From: Nonomuraea basaltis
GTDB lineage: Bacteria > Actinomycetota > Actinomycetes > Streptosporangiales > Streptosporangiaceae
Direction of reading: 5' to 3'
NCBI RefSeq assembly: GCF_005893125.1
Contig: NZ_VCJS01000003.1
Coordinates: 1-64,000 of the forward strand
Length of the DNA stretch: 64,000 bases
In this document: positions 52,696 to 61,386 of the stretch, in pieces
Layout of the letters: the number at the start of each line of letters is the position of its first letter
How positions within the stretch are numbered: position 1 is the stretch's first letter
Notes under the pieces: generated by a model
Database searches by the model: none
What the model was told of the DNA's origin: nothing
The model's input: the letters and a program-made list of their open reading frames with translations, nothing else
Made by a program: the position numbers and the translations under genes

Positions 52696-54039
52696 TCAGC
52701 GGGGAACTATCGCGTCAACCGTCACCCCTGCCATGGCGGAGCGGACTCCGGCAGCTTCGAGGGCCCTACGATAGGCCGCCGTCTGCTGCGTCACGGACCC
52801 GACCCTGCCAAAGAGGTCGCCCAGCTCGCGCCAGCAGCGGGCGGCCTGCCGGTCGGAGCCGAACACCGGCCGGTCGAGCGCGCCGAGCAACTGGTGAGCG
52901 GTGTTCAGGGACGCGATGGCGTCCGCGCCCTGGTCGAGCGCCACGGTGGCCAGCACGAGGTAGGCCTCGGCAGGCGCGGTGCCCGAGTGGCCCGACGACT
53001 GCTCCAGCGCCGCGCCGGCCAGCTCGCCCGCGCGCGCCGGGTCGCCGGCCCGCAGCCTGACCCGCGCGTGGACGATCAGGCTCTCGCCGTGCTCCCGCGT
53101 GGTGTTGGGGAAGGCGGCGAACACCTCGGACGCGGCCGCGACGAATCGCTCGGCCTCGTCGATCGGCGCCGTCGCCATCCTGGACCAGTGCATGGCGGCC
53201 CGGGAGAGCTGCAGCGCGAGCCGGGCCTCGCGGCCGGCCATGATCGCGTCGTCGGCCAGGCGCACGGCCAGCGCGGAATCCTCGCCCGCCGCGGCGGCGG
53301 CGCTCGCGTGCCACAGCGCCTTGATCTCTCCGGAACGGTCCACAACATGAGGAACGCCGGTTCTGTCCAGTACTCGCTTGATGTACGCCAGCTCGGGGGA
53401 GTCGCCCTCCCGCTCGCTGCGTGCCTCGACGAGCGCGGCGGCCAGGTCGACGGCGATCTCGCCCTCGGTGATGGACAGCCGCTCGGCCTGCTCAAGGGCG
53501 TAGGAGGCCAGGTCGCGGGCCCGTAGCCGGTCGCCGGCCCGCTGGTAGCAGCGGCTCAGCGCGGTGGTGAGCGGAAGGTCGGCCAGCCGCTCTGGGTGGG
53601 CAGCGGCCTCCCTGCGCAGGCGCTCGAACGCCTCCACCGCCTGGCCGAGACGCCCCTGCGCCTCCAGAGCGCGCGCCCTGCCGAAGCGTGCGTGCGCGGT
53701 CAGCATGGCGTTCTCCTCGTCGGCCGCCTTCACGATCTCCGTGAAGCGGTCGGCGGCGACGGCCGGATCGCCGTGCTGGAGCTCGAGCTCGGCATGGCGC
53801 AGGCCGAGCTCGGTGTCGATGCGCTGCCGAGGCTCGATCCCGTGAAGGAGGAACTCGGTCGTGCACCCAAGTCGCTCGGCCAGGAGCCGAGCCACGACTG
53901 GAGTCGGCGTGCGCTTGCCCGACTCTATGAGCGAGACATAACTGTCAGACAGGTCGGGTCCGGCCAGCTGGGCCTGCGACATTCGCCTGTTCAGCCGCAA
54001 TCCACGGACGCGGTCACCGATGGTTCCCTGACTCGGCAT
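52696..54039 (-). CDS. XRE-family HTH regulator with TPR domain
   Basis: About 447 residues. An N-terminal XRE HTH (IGDRVRGLRLNRRMSQAQLA through SDSYVSLIESGKRTP, about 5-65) is followed by an all-helical, TPR-like region to the end. Such actinobacterial regulators often control secondary metabolism or development, sometimes through peptide binding. ATG at 54039 begins MPSQGTIG; an upstream TTG at 54051 is possible. It stands alone, with short spacers. Confidence 0.85.
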   Translation of the reverse strand: MPSQGTIGDRVRGLRLNRRMSQAQLAGPDLSDSYVSLIESGKRTPTPVVARLLAERLGCTTEFLLHGIEPRQRIDTELGLRHAELELQHGDPAVAADRFTEIVKAADEENAMLTAHARFGRARALEAQGRLGQAVEAFERLRREAAAHPERLADLPLTTALSRCYQRAGDRLRARDLASYALEQAERLSITEGEIAVDLAAALVEARSEREGDSPELAYIKRVLDRTGVPHVVDRSGEIKALWHASAAAAAGEDSALAVRLADDAIMAGREARLALQLSRAAMHWSRMATAPIDEAERFVAAASEVFAAFPNTTREHGESLIVHARVRLRAGDPARAGELAGAALEQSSGHSGTAPAEAYLVLATVALDQGADAIASLNTAHQLLGALDRPVFGSDRQAARCWRELGDLFGRVGSVTQQTAAYRRALEAAGVRSAMAGVTVDAIVPR

Positions 54040-54135
54040 CTCATCTCTCAAGGCGGGGAAGGGTCAACAACACGCAATGATTGCATGAAGTAGCCGAATC
54101 TGGTATCCCCGCGTGAAGAATTCTCCACGCGGAGA

Positions 54136-54669
54136 TTAATCGTCGCTGTCGTCCTTGCTGGGAAAAAGCATCTGGCAGACCTCGAGGTACAAGGTCTCCG
54201 GGTACGGAATGTACTCCACCGTGGAGAGAGCCTGGTCCTGACCAGCGGACTCCAGGATGAACTCACCGTAACCGAGCATGCGCCCAAGCAGAGATCTCTG
54301 GAAACTCATGTCGGTGACCTTGCCCAAGGGCATCATCGCGACCTTCCGGGTGATCAGCCCGGTGGTCAGCAACATGCGCTTGGAAGTCACCACAAAGTAA
54401 TCGACTGACCACTCCGCGACTTTCCATACGAAACGGATCAGCAGCAGGAGCCACAGCCACCAGACGACGACGAGTGCCGTGCCGCCCGCGTCGCCGCCGC
54501 CGAAGACTTTGCTGAGCAACCCGGCGATGATCAGGCCGCCGAACACCTCGGCGACAGGGCGCAGCAGGATGGCAGGGTGCCGCCGCACCATGAGGACTTG
54601 TTGCTCGTGGGGGAGGAGGTAGCGGTTGACCGACGCCGGGGCGGAGTCCCCGTGGGTCACAAGTCTCAT
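54136..54669 (-). CDS. PH-domain (YdbS/bPH2-like) membrane protein
   Basis: 177-residue protein with two adjacent membrane helices (about 36-55 and 63-85) followed by a bacterial PH domain (YFVVTSKRMLLTTGLITRKVAMMPLGKVTDMSFQRS). Members of this family are conserved membrane proteins of uncertain role. The last residues are acidic. It overlaps the preceding small gene by 4 bp, so they are coupled. Confidence 0.85.
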   Translation of the reverse strand: MRLVTHGDSAPASVNRYLLPHEQQVLMVRRHPAILLRPVAEVFGGLIIAGLLSKVFGGGDAGGTALVVVWWLWLLLLIRFVWKVAEWSVDYFVVTSKRMLLTTGLITRKVAMMPLGKVTDMSFQRSLLGRMLGYGEFILESAGQDQALSTVEYIPYPETLYLEVCQMLFPSKDDSDD

Positions 54670-54824
54670 GAGAGGTTGTTCACGAATTGGGCCAGTGAGT
54701 CAGCCGCGTTGACCATCGTGTCGAACGCCCCCTTCACCGCGTCAGCGGCGTCAGCTGGCCGAGCCAGCAGGTAGTACGCCACAAATGCGATACCACCGTA
54801 TGTGAGGACTTTTTTGACCTGCAC
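54666..54824 (-). CDS. small membrane protein, 52 residues
   Basis: Short protein with one hydrophobic helix (about 7-22, YGGIAFVAYYLLA) and a polar helix after it. GTG at 54824 is selected because GGAGG lies six bases upstream; a longer upstream reading lacks one. Its stop overlaps the PH-domain gene start (ATGA), which argues that it is real. No family recognised. Confidence 0.65.
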   Translation of the reverse strand: MQVKKVLTYGGIAFVAYYLLARPADAADAVKGAFDTMVNAADSLAQFVNNLS

Positions 54825-54921
54825 TGTCGCCTCCGTGCCACTTACCCACTCCACCCGCCGTATACATTACCCACCCGGATGCCGGGGTAAAGGTGACTTG
54901 GCGGGTTAGTTTTGATCTTGC

Positions 54922-55230
54922 TTAGCCACGTTCGCTGGCCACCAGAGCCAGGACGTGAAGGTGCTTGCGCGCGATGCGTTCGACCAGGCTCGGATGGGCG
55001 TAGCCGGTGACCTCGAGCGCGCCGTAGTGCGCCGCCTCGACGCAGCGCGTTACCGTGGTCGTGGAGTGGACGCCGGCGAACTCCTCGCGCAGCACCGCCT
55101 CCACCTCCGCGTACGGAGTCGGATCGGCCTTGATGTGCTCGTTCACGAGAACACCTCGGAACCGGGCATGTCGCTCATCGTGCTCCCTCACGCGCATGCG
55201 GAAGTAACCTTCCCATCTCTTCGTACCCAC
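54922..55230 (-). CDS. hypothetical protein, about 100 residues
   Basis: Soluble, charged protein rich in Arg, Glu and His, mainly helical by composition (REHDERHARFRGVLVNEHI, EVEAVLREEF, LVERIARKHLHVLALV). I do not recognise a family. The start is uncertain: GTG at 55230 has no SD, while ATG at 55197 has GGAAGG about ten bases upstream. It stands between upp and the small membrane protein gene. Confidence 0.55.
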   Translation of the reverse strand: MGTKRWEGYFRMRVREHDERHARFRGVLVNEHIKADPTPYAEVEAVLREEFAGVHSTTTVTRCVEAAHYGALEVTGYAHPSLVERIARKHLHVLALVASERG

Positions 55231-55324
55231 TCAACCACACTATGTAACGAAGTGACGACCCTGCGTGACGGAAATGGACCTCTTCGGGTGGCGTTCGGAT
55301 CGGTCCAAGCGCCGCCGTACGGCC

Positions 55325-55963
55325 TCAGACGACGCCGTAGAGGCGGTCGCCGGCGTCGCCGAGGCCGGGCACGATGTAGCCGCGCTCGTTGAGCCGCTCG
55401 TCGAGGGCGGCGGTCACCACGCGGATCGGCTTGCCGGAGTTCGCGAACACCTTGTCCATGTGCGCCAGCCCCTCGGGGGCGGCGAGCAGGCAGATGGCCG
55501 TGACGTCCACGGCCCCCCGCTCGAACAGGAACTGCACCGCCGCCGCCAGCGTCCCGCCGGTGGCCAGCATGGGATCGACCACGAAGCACTGCCGCCCGGA
55601 CAGGTCGTCGGGCAGCCGCGTGGCGTATGTCTCCGCCTGCAGCGTGGACTCGTTGCGGATCATGCCCAGGAACCCGACCTCGGCCGTGGGCAGCAGCCTC
55701 GTCATCCCGTCGAGCATGCCGAGCCCCGCGCGCAGGATCGGCACGACCAGCGGCTGCGGCTTGGCCAGGCGCACGCCCTTGGCGGGCGCGACAGGAGTCT
55801 CGACGGTGACGTCGATGACCCGCACGTCGCGGGTGGCCTCGTACGCGAGGAGCGTCACCAGCTCGTCCGCGAGCCTGCGGAAGGTGGGCGAGTCGGTGCG
55901 GACATCACGCAACGCGGTGAGCTTGTGAGCCACGAGCGGATGGTCAACGACGAGGGTCTCCAT
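55325..55963 (-). CDS. upp: uracil phosphoribosyltransferase
   Basis: 212-residue salvage enzyme converting uracil and PRPP to UMP. VLRAGLGM-type PRPP loop ([13 protein letters not shown]), the PRPP-binding [12 protein letters not shown] and the uracil-binding C-terminal [15 protein letters not shown] are complete. ATG at 55963 gives the standard N-terminus; a longer frame upstream matches nothing. It is divergent from the TadA-associated genes. Confidence 0.95.
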   Translation of the reverse strand: METLVVDHPLVAHKLTALRDVRTDSPTFRRLADELVTLLAYEATRDVRVIDVTVETPVAPAKGVRLAKPQPLVVPILRAGLGMLDGMTRLLPTAEVGFLGMIRNESTLQAETYATRLPDDLSGRQCFVVDPMLATGGTLAAAVQFLFERGAVDVTAICLLAAPEGLAHMDKVFANSGKPIRVVTAALDERLNERGYIVPGLGDAGDRLYGVV

Positions 55964-56138
55964 GGAGGACAACGCTATCTCGCGGGAGGCGTGACGGCAT
56001 CGTGCGGGGGACGTACCGGACATCTCGGTATTGGTTTTGATCACAATTTGGTCGGAGAGGCACACGCCTGGTCGCCGGTTCTGGAACGATTAGGTCTTGG
56101 TGATATCTGTCGTGTCAGAGGTCGGGGTGGAGATGGCG

Positions 56139-56648
56139 ATGACAGACGAAGACGCTCTCGACTTCGCCATCGTGGTTTATCGCGAGGACGATCGTTGGGA
56201 TGCCGAGCTGCTGCCTGCCACGCTCACATCCGACCTGAAGGGTCTTATCCACGCTCTGCGGCAGCAGCCGAGCGAGAGCGGCACGATCGGCCTGGTCGCC
56301 GTGGGGGATGAGTTCTTCGTGGCGCTGCGGGTCCTGGCAGATCGCGTCGACGTGTTCCTGTCCGACATCGCCGCCTCGTGGGACTTCCCGCTGGCCCGCC
56401 AGGTCCTCGACTACCTGGACGTGCCCGTGCCCGACGAGGAGGAGCTCGACGAGATCCTCCAGGATGAGGAGACCGTGCTTCCCGCCGGAGATCTGTCGAT
56501 CTTCGCCGATCTCGGGTTGGACGAGATGGAGCTGGGCATCCTCTCCGGCGACATTGACCTGCTGCCCGAAGATGTGCTGTCCAGCATCGCCGCGCGGCTC
56601 GGCTTCTCCGAGCCGTTCGAGCGTGCCATCGAATCGGTCTTCGGCTGA
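56139..56648 (+). CDS. tRNA adenosine deaminase-associated protein (copy 1)
   Basis: 169-residue acidic protein of an actinobacterial family named for its constant position next to tadA. EDALDFAIVVYREDDRWDAELLP opens it and a repeated Asp/Glu-rich C-terminus (DEEELDEILQDEETVLPAGDL) follows. No enzymatic motif is seen. ATG at 56139 is placed by GGTGGAG; ATG 56133 and an upstream ATG are alternatives. A paralogue follows 17 bp later. Confidence 0.8.
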   Translation: MTDEDALDFAIVVYREDDRWDAELLPATLTSDLKGLIHALRQQPSESGTIGLVAVGDEFFVALRVLADRVDVFLSDIAASWDFPLARQVLDYLDVPVPDEEELDEILQDEETVLPAGDLSIFADLGLDEMELGILSGDIDLLPEDVLSSIAARLGFSEPFERAIESVFG

Positions 56649-56665
56649 CCCCCTGGAGCGCGGAC

Positions 56666-57142
56666 ATGGCGTCCAACACCTTCTCTGCGGCTTTCGTCAG
56701 GACCTCCGACGGCTGGAGCGGCGCCGAGGTCGATCTGAGTCATGCTGAGATCGTTGACGACTTCGGCGACGCCGTCCTGGAGACGCTGGGCCTGACCGGC
56801 GACGAGCTGGCCCTGTTGTGCGTCGAGGTCGAGGACGAGTGGTTCGCCATCGCCCGATACCGGGGCGAGGAAGAGCCGCGCGTTTTCCTTTCGGACGCGC
56901 ATGCGGTGGTCTCCGACAGCCTGGGTGAGCTGTTCGCCGAGTTCGCCGGCGTGGTGCCCGACAAGGAGAGCAACGGGCTCGGCGTACGCCCGGCAGGCGA
57001 CTTCGAGCTGCTCAGCGACCTGGGCGTGAGCTCGGAAGAGCTGCTGGAGCTGAGCATGGAGGAGGGCATGCTGCCCGCCGACATCCTGTCCGTGCTCGCC
57101 GAGCGGCTGTCGTTCGCCGACGAGCTCGACCGGTTGCGCTAG
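56666..57142 (+). CDS. tRNA adenosine deaminase-associated protein (copy 2)
   Basis: 158-residue acidic protein that parallels the previous gene in order of features: an N-terminal domain ending in a VFLSDAHAVV / VFLSDIAAS-like segment, then an acidic tail with GDFELLSDLGVS corresponding to GDLSIFADLGLD of copy 1. The two arose by duplication. It leads directly into tadA, 13 bp later, in one operon. Confidence 0.8.
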   Translation: MASNTFSAAFVRTSDGWSGAEVDLSHAEIVDDFGDAVLETLGLTGDELALLCVEVEDEWFAIARYRGEEEPRVFLSDAHAVVSDSLGELFAEFAGVVPDKESNGLGVRPAGDFELLSDLGVSSEELLELSMEEGMLPADILSVLAERLSFADELDRLR

Positions 57143-57155
57143 CCCCGCGAGCCCG

Positions 57156-57611
57156 GTGACCTACGAGGAGGCCATGCGCCTGGCCCTGGCGGAGGCCGTC
57201 GCGGCGGCCGCCAGGGAGGAGATCCCCGTGGGCGCCGTGGTGCTCGGCCCGCTCGGCGAGCTCCTGTCCGCGGCGGGCAACGACCGCGAGTCCTCCGCCG
57301 ATCCCACGGGCCACGCCGAGGTCCTCGCGCTCAGGCAGGCGGCCGCGGCGCGCGGGCAGTGGAGGCTGGGCGGCTGCACGCTCGTGGTGACGCTCGAGCC
57401 GTGCACGATGTGCGCCGGGGCCGCGGTGCAGGCCAGGGTCGATCGGATCGTGTACGGTGCCGTCGACGAGAAGGGCGGGGCCGTGGGCTCACTCTGGGAC
57501 GTCGTACGCGATCGCCGGCTCAACCATCGGCCCGAGGTCGTCATGGGCGTGCTGGCCGAAGAATGCTCCGCCGTACTAAAGCGGTTCTTTGCCACTCGGA
57601 GGATCCGGTAA
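57156..57611 (+). CDS. tadA: tRNA adenosine(34) deaminase
   Basis: 151-residue zinc-dependent deaminase that makes inosine at the wobble base of tRNA-Arg(ACG). HAE (His53, Glu55) and PCTMC (Cys83, Cys86) form the zinc and proton-shuttle site. GTG at 57156 gives a typical N-terminus. It sits at the end of the TadA-associated operon and just before tRNA-Ser. Confidence 0.95.
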   Translation: MTYEEAMRLALAEAVAAAAREEIPVGAVVLGPLGELLSAAGNDRESSADPTGHAEVLALRQAAAARGQWRLGGCTLVVTLEPCTMCAGAAVQARVDRIVYGAVDEKGGAVGSLWDVVRDRRLNHRPEVVMGVLAEECSAVLKRFFATRRIR

Positions 57612-57621
57612 GCTCGTGCGC

Positions 57622-57708
57622 GGTGGTGTCGCCTAGTGGCCGAGGGCGCACGCCTCGAAAGCGTGTGATGGGGCAACTCATCCGTGGGTTCAAATCCCAC
57701 CACCACCG
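57622..57708 (+). tRNA. serT: tRNA-Ser (anticodon CGA)
   Basis: 87-nt cloverleaf. The acceptor ggtggtg pairs with caccacc, the anticodon stem-loop cacgcctcgaaagcgtg holds CGA, the long variable arm (gatggggcaactcatc) is class II, and the T arm is gtgggttcaaatcccac. The discriminator is G and CCA is not encoded. Confidence 0.97.
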
Positions 57709-57771
57709 CCGTTACGAGAGGGCTCCCGGGATTCGGGGGCCCTCTTCGCGTTCCGCCCTTCGGGCAGGGGA

Positions 57772-58071
57772 CTACCTGGACGGTTCGGCCGGGGTCTGCT
57801 CGGGCGTGCCGGGGTCGAGCCGCACCGTCGGCACGTCCTCGGTGGTCTCCAGCGAGTCGCGTACGGCCACGGCCCCCTGGTCGGCGAGCACGAAGAAGAG
57901 TGCGCCGCCGGCGGCCAGCAACAACACCGGCAGCCCGATCGCCAGCAGCAGGATCACGTCCAGGTTGCCCTTTTTCGGAGGCGGCGACTCGTGGCCGTAG
58001 TAGGGCGGGGTGTGCCCGTACTCGTATCCATGCGGCGGTTGCTGCCCGGGTGGTTGCTGCGGATCCCGCAC
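57772..58071 (-). CDS. small proline-rich membrane protein
   Basis: 99-residue protein: a Pro/Gln/Tyr-rich cytoplasmic N-terminus (PQQPPGQQPPHGYEYGHTPP), one membrane helix (about 40-63, LLLAIGLPVLLLAAGGALFFVL), then an acidic, Thr/Pro-rich exterior tail. GTG at 58071 has GGAG seven bases upstream; TTG at 58083 is an alternative. This layout is common in actinomycetes. Function unknown. Confidence 0.7.
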   Translation of the reverse strand: MRDPQQPPGQQPPHGYEYGHTPPYYGHESPPPKKGNLDVILLLAIGLPVLLLAAGGALFFVLADQGAVAVRDSLETTEDVPTVRLDPGTPEQTPAEPSR

Positions 58072-58139
58072 GGCATTCTCCAAAATGATGTTGAAAGACG
58101 CTGCTCTGACGCGCGAGACACCACATGGGTTGACGCAAC

Positions 58140-58170
58140 AAAAGGGAGCCGCGAATCGCGGCTCCCTTTT
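58140..58170. terminator. bidirectional intrinsic terminator
   Basis: aaaagggagccgcg / cgcggctccctttt forms a perfect 14-bp stem with a 3-nt loop. The T-rich (and on the other strand A-rich) flanks fit termination in both directions. It follows the gene at 58177-58473. Confidence 0.92.
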
Positions 58171-58176
58171 GATTTC

Positions 58177-58473
58177 TCAGTTGGGCAGTTCCAGGACCCT
58201 GGCGTGCAGGATCGATCGTTGGTGCAGGGCCGCGCGCAACGCGCGGTGCAGACCGTCTTCCAGATAGAGCTCGCCCTGCCACTGGACCACGTGCGGGAAA
58301 AGATCCCCGTAGAAGGTGGAGTCGGCGGCGAGCAGCGAGTGCAGGTCCAGCATGGCCTTCGTGGTGATCAAAGAGTCGAGCCGGACCTGCCGTGGAGGTA
58401 TCTGCGCCCACTCTCGGTTCGTCAGACCGTGTTCGGGATAAGGGCGTCCGTCGCCGACAAGCTTGAAGATCAC
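58177..58473 (-). CDS. conserved protein with ParB/Srx-like motif
   Basis: 98-residue soluble protein. VRLDSLITTKAMLD and, near the C-terminus, YLEDGLHRALRAALHQ resemble the elements of the ParB/sulfiredoxin fold (a DGxHR-type phosphate-binding turn). I have seen similar sequences in actinomycetes annotated only as hypothetical. GTG at 58473 gives MIFKLVGDGRPYP; the SD is weak. It follows the metallopeptidase gene in the same direction, with 49 bp between. The ParB-like fold is an inference. Confidence 0.65.
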   Translation of the reverse strand: MIFKLVGDGRPYPEHGLTNREWAQIPPRQVRLDSLITTKAMLDLHSLLAADSTFYGDLFPHVVQWQGELYLEDGLHRALRAALHQRSILHARVLELPN

Positions 58474-58522
58474 CCCACTGATTTTAGGAGAGAATCCGAT
58501 TGCTCGCGCTATCCAGGGCTCG

Positions 58523-59356
58523 TCAGCCCAGGTCGGCTTGTTCGCAGTCGGCGGGCGCGCCGTTTTCGTAGCCGCGCTGGAAGGCGGCGTCGCGTTGCTC
58601 CGAGCTGCCGTGCGTGAACGATTCAGGATCGATTCTGCCCCGGGTGCGTTGCTGGATTCTGTCGTCGCCGATGGCGGCGGCCGCGTCCAGGGCTTCTGAG
58701 ATTTCCGCCTTGGTGAAGGGCTTTTCGTAGAAGCCGGTGGTGACCGCGTTGCGGGCCCAGACCCCGGCGTAGCAGTCGGCCTGGAGCTCAATGGGGACCG
58801 AGCTGCCGGACCGGAGGTCGCCGAGGAGGTCCTGCACGTGGTGGCCGTACTCGTGGGCGATCACGTACGCCTGGGCGAACGGCCCTCCCTTGGCGCCGAA
58901 CTCGCTGTGGAGCTGGTCGAAGAAGCTGAGGTCTAGGTAGACGCGCTGGTCGCCGGGGCAGTAGAAGGGGCCGGCGGCCGAGCTGGCGGCGCCGCAGCCG
59001 GTACGCACTCCGCCCGAGTACAGCACGGTCTTGGACGGGCGATACTCGGAAATTTCCCGCTTCCAGTAGTCCTGGATGCTGTTCACCACGCCGACCACGC
59101 GGCACCGTTCTGACTGGTCGGCGTCCTTGCCCGTCTGGCACTGCTCGGCGAGGTTCGATGGGGGACGCCGCTGGGCGGGCTCGGTGCCGCCACCCACGTT
59201 GTTCAGTACGAACACCAGCACGAGCGCGATCAGGCTGACGATGCCGCCGCCCCCTATGATCATGCCGCCGGGAAAGCCGCCGCCGGAGAACCCGCCGCCC
59301 CCGCCGGCGTCCTCCACCTGTGAGGGATCGAGGTCGACCTGATCTCTGAAGTCCAT
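58523..59356 (-). CDS. neutral zinc metallopeptidase (YpfJ family)
   Basis: 277-residue membrane-anchored protein. A Gly-rich cytoplasmic leader (about 15-35) and one helix (about 35-55) precede an extracytoplasmic metallopeptidase domain with YVIAHEYGHHVQ (zinc-ligand His pair and catalytic Glu, about 165-176) and a downstream ELQADCYAG Glu ligand. It is the predicted-metalloprotease DUF of bacteria, substrate unknown. Confidence 0.9.
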   Translation of the reverse strand: MDFRDQVDLDPSQVEDAGGGGGFSGGGFPGGMIIGGGGIVSLIALVLVFVLNNVGGGTEPAQRRPPSNLAEQCQTGKDADQSERCRVVGVVNSIQDYWKREISEYRPSKTVLYSGGVRTGCGAASSAAGPFYCPGDQRVYLDLSFFDQLHSEFGAKGGPFAQAYVIAHEYGHHVQDLLGDLRSGSSVPIELQADCYAGVWARNAVTTGFYEKPFTKAEISEALDAAAAIGDDRIQQRTRGRIDPESFTHGSSEQRDAAFQRGYENGAPADCEQADLG

Positions 59357-59565
59357 GACGTTCCTTCCGGGGGTGCCCGCATGGACCCACTTCCCCGAAG
59401 GGGCGCCTAGATGCCCCCGGAGAACGTGTCGGACCGCTGTCGTACCCGACGCTGACCACTTCTCGCACTGCCGCGAGGTGCCGTGCGTGAAGGCGTCGGT
59501 GTCACGCCACCTTGGTCCGCAAGGGCGGCAGGATCTTCCATCTTTATGTCCGCTAATCTGCCGAT

Positions 59566-60207
59566 ATGACGGGTGCCTTGATCGGAATCGCGCTGGTTTC
59601 CCTGGGGATGGTGCTCACCCCCGGCCCGAACATGATCTACCTGGTCTCACGCTCGATCAGCCAAGGTCGCCGCGCAGGCCTGATCTCCCTCACCGGTGTC
59701 TTCCTGGGCTTCAACGTCTACCTGACCGCGACCTGCCTGGGGTTGACGGCGGTCTTCGCGTACGTCCCGGCCGCGTACACGGCGCTCAAGCTGGCCGGCG
59801 CCGCCTACCTGCTCTGGCTGGCCTGGAACGCCGTCAAGCCGGGCGGCACGTCCGCCTTCCAGCCGCGCGAGCTCGACGTCGAGCGCCCGCGCAAGCTGTT
59901 CGGAATGGGCCTGCTCACCTGCCTGCTGAACCCCAAGATCGCCATCCTGTACCTGTCGCTGCTCCCGCAGTTCATCGACCCGGCCATGGGACACGTGCTG
60001 CTGCAGAGCCTGGCGCTCGGCTCGGTGCAGATCGTCGTCGCCACCACGGTCAACGGCCTGATCGCGATCTCGGCGGGAAGCCTGGCCGCGTTCCTGGCCG
60101 CCCGCCCGCTCTGGCTCCGGATCCAGCGCTACGTCATGGGCACGGTGCTCGGCGGCTTCGCGATCCACATGGCGACCGACCGCTCCAAGGCCCTGGTGGC
60201 CGCCTGA
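59566..60207 (+). CDS. LysE/RhtB family amino acid exporter
   Basis: 213-residue translocator with about six helices. GMVLTPGPNMIYLVSRSISQGRRAG carries the signature Pro-Gly-Pro motif of the family, and MGLLTCLLNPKIAILYLSLLPQF is typical too. TAATCT (59554-59559) ends seven bases before the ATG, so the message is likely leaderless; no SD is visible. It probably exports amino acids such as homoserine, threonine or lysine. Confidence 0.9.
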   Translation: MTGALIGIALVSLGMVLTPGPNMIYLVSRSISQGRRAGLISLTGVFLGFNVYLTATCLGLTAVFAYVPAAYTALKLAGAAYLLWLAWNAVKPGGTSAFQPRELDVERPRKLFGMGLLTCLLNPKIAILYLSLLPQFIDPAMGHVLLQSLALGSVQIVVATTVNGLIAISAGSLAAFLAARPLWLRIQRYVMGTVLGGFAIHMATDRSKALVAA

Positions 60208-60374
60208 GCGGGCCCCTGCTCGTTGGAGCCCGCTCGTTCACCGGTCGAGCCACATCGCCTGTATCCGGAGGACAGACCGGGTGATCACGAATGCCAAGGG
60301 CGCCGTTCCCGGTCGTCTGCGCCAACGACGCCGAGATTCCGCGCAGGAGCTCGCACGGGACGAGGCCGACCTGC

Positions 60375-61130
60375 TCAAGCCCTCACAGGTGAGAAGCGTA
60401 AGAGGCTGCACGCTTCTGTAACGAATTGGGCCGCTTCTTCGGCGTTGGGCCCGTAGTCCCCACAGCTCTGGTAGGCCACAGCGGCCGTTACGGTGGCGTC
60501 ATCGGGATGGCGGATTAGATACCACTCGGCACCGTCGAGCTTGGAACACAGGTGTCCATCCTCAGCGAACCGTACCGCCCGGCAGGCGTTGAGCACGGCG
60601 TATGCGGCGGAGCCGTGGTCAAGCGCCCACCGCAGGTCGCCGGCCATCGCCGTGAGGACGCGGTCCCGAGACACCGGGCCGAAGACCCAGGCCGGCGGCG
60701 GCCCCAGGACCGGAAGAGCCCGATCTCGGCAGACGGCGCTGTGCAGGACAAGGTCGGGATCGCCAGAGTCTCCTGCTCCTGTCACCATCACGGTCTCATC
60801 CGAGGTTGTGTTGATGTGTACCTCGAACAGGCAGGAACCAAGCACACGTGCGGTTGCCGCCGTGATGACGCTCATCTCCAGCCCCGTGCCAGGACACCGT
60901 TCCGTGGTCGCTGCGATCGCCTCGCCCATCGCCTGCTGAGTGGCCGTAGTACCGGGCCCCTCGACGACGGCGAGCACGTCAACATCACTGCGCGCGAAAT
61001 GGAATCCACCGAGCACGGCCGAACCGTGCAGATAGACGCCGACCAGATCGGAGCGGAGCCCGGCGAGGACCGCCGCGACCTCGCCGACATAGCCGAAGAC
61101 CTCCGGCGGGACATTCGCTGGTCTGATCAC
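60375..61130 (-). CDS. aminoglycoside adenylyltransferase-like nucleotidyltransferase
   Basis: 251-residue protein of the ANT(3'')/AadA-like type. The N-terminal nucleotidyltransferase core GVYLHGSAVLGGFHFARSDVDVLAVV has the GS and DxD metal-binding motif. The C-terminal helical domain (about 140-250; AYAVLNACRAVRF) resembles DUF4111. Such genes can give spectinomycin/streptomycin resistance, but many chromosomal relatives do not, so resistance is not proven. GTG at 61130. Confidence 0.85.
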   Translation of the reverse strand: MIRPANVPPEVFGYVGEVAAVLAGLRSDLVGVYLHGSAVLGGFHFARSDVDVLAVVEGPGTTATQQAMGEAIAATTERCPGTGLEMSVITAATARVLGSCLFEVHINTTSDETVMVTGAGDSGDPDLVLHSAVCRDRALPVLGPPPAWVFGPVSRDRVLTAMAGDLRWALDHGSAAYAVLNACRAVRFAEDGHLCSKLDGAEWYLIRHPDDATVTAAVAYQSCGDYGPNAEEAAQFVTEACSLLRFSPVRA

Positions 61131-61276
61131 GAGAGCTGAGGCTACGCCGGGGACGCACAGCGTGCCAGCCGTGCTCTGACCTAGCGATCTACGTGACGTG
61201 GCCTTCGATACCTTGATCGCGAATTCGGGTCGGTGCGGTGCCGGTCGATCACCGAGGTAAAAGGGACCTAGAAATA

Positions 61277-61303
61277 CGGGACCACGGTTGAACCGTGGTC
61301 CCG
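61277..61303 (-). terminator. intrinsic terminator after the secreted-protein gene
   Basis: cgggaccacgg / ccgtggtcccg, an 11-bp perfect stem with a ttgaa loop, 84 bp beyond the stop of the secreted-protein gene (minus strand). Confidence 0.8.
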
Positions 61304-61386
61304 CGTGATGTTCTGTGGGTTCTCGGTGGGATCCGGTCTCGACGTAGGCGGCCGGTCAGTGCGGGGACCACGCCCGTGTCACGACA

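Noticed and set aside
60375..61130. Acquired aminoglycoside resistance cassette
   Set aside because: There is no integron site, IS or shift in composition; a chromosomal nucleotidyltransferase relative is more likely.
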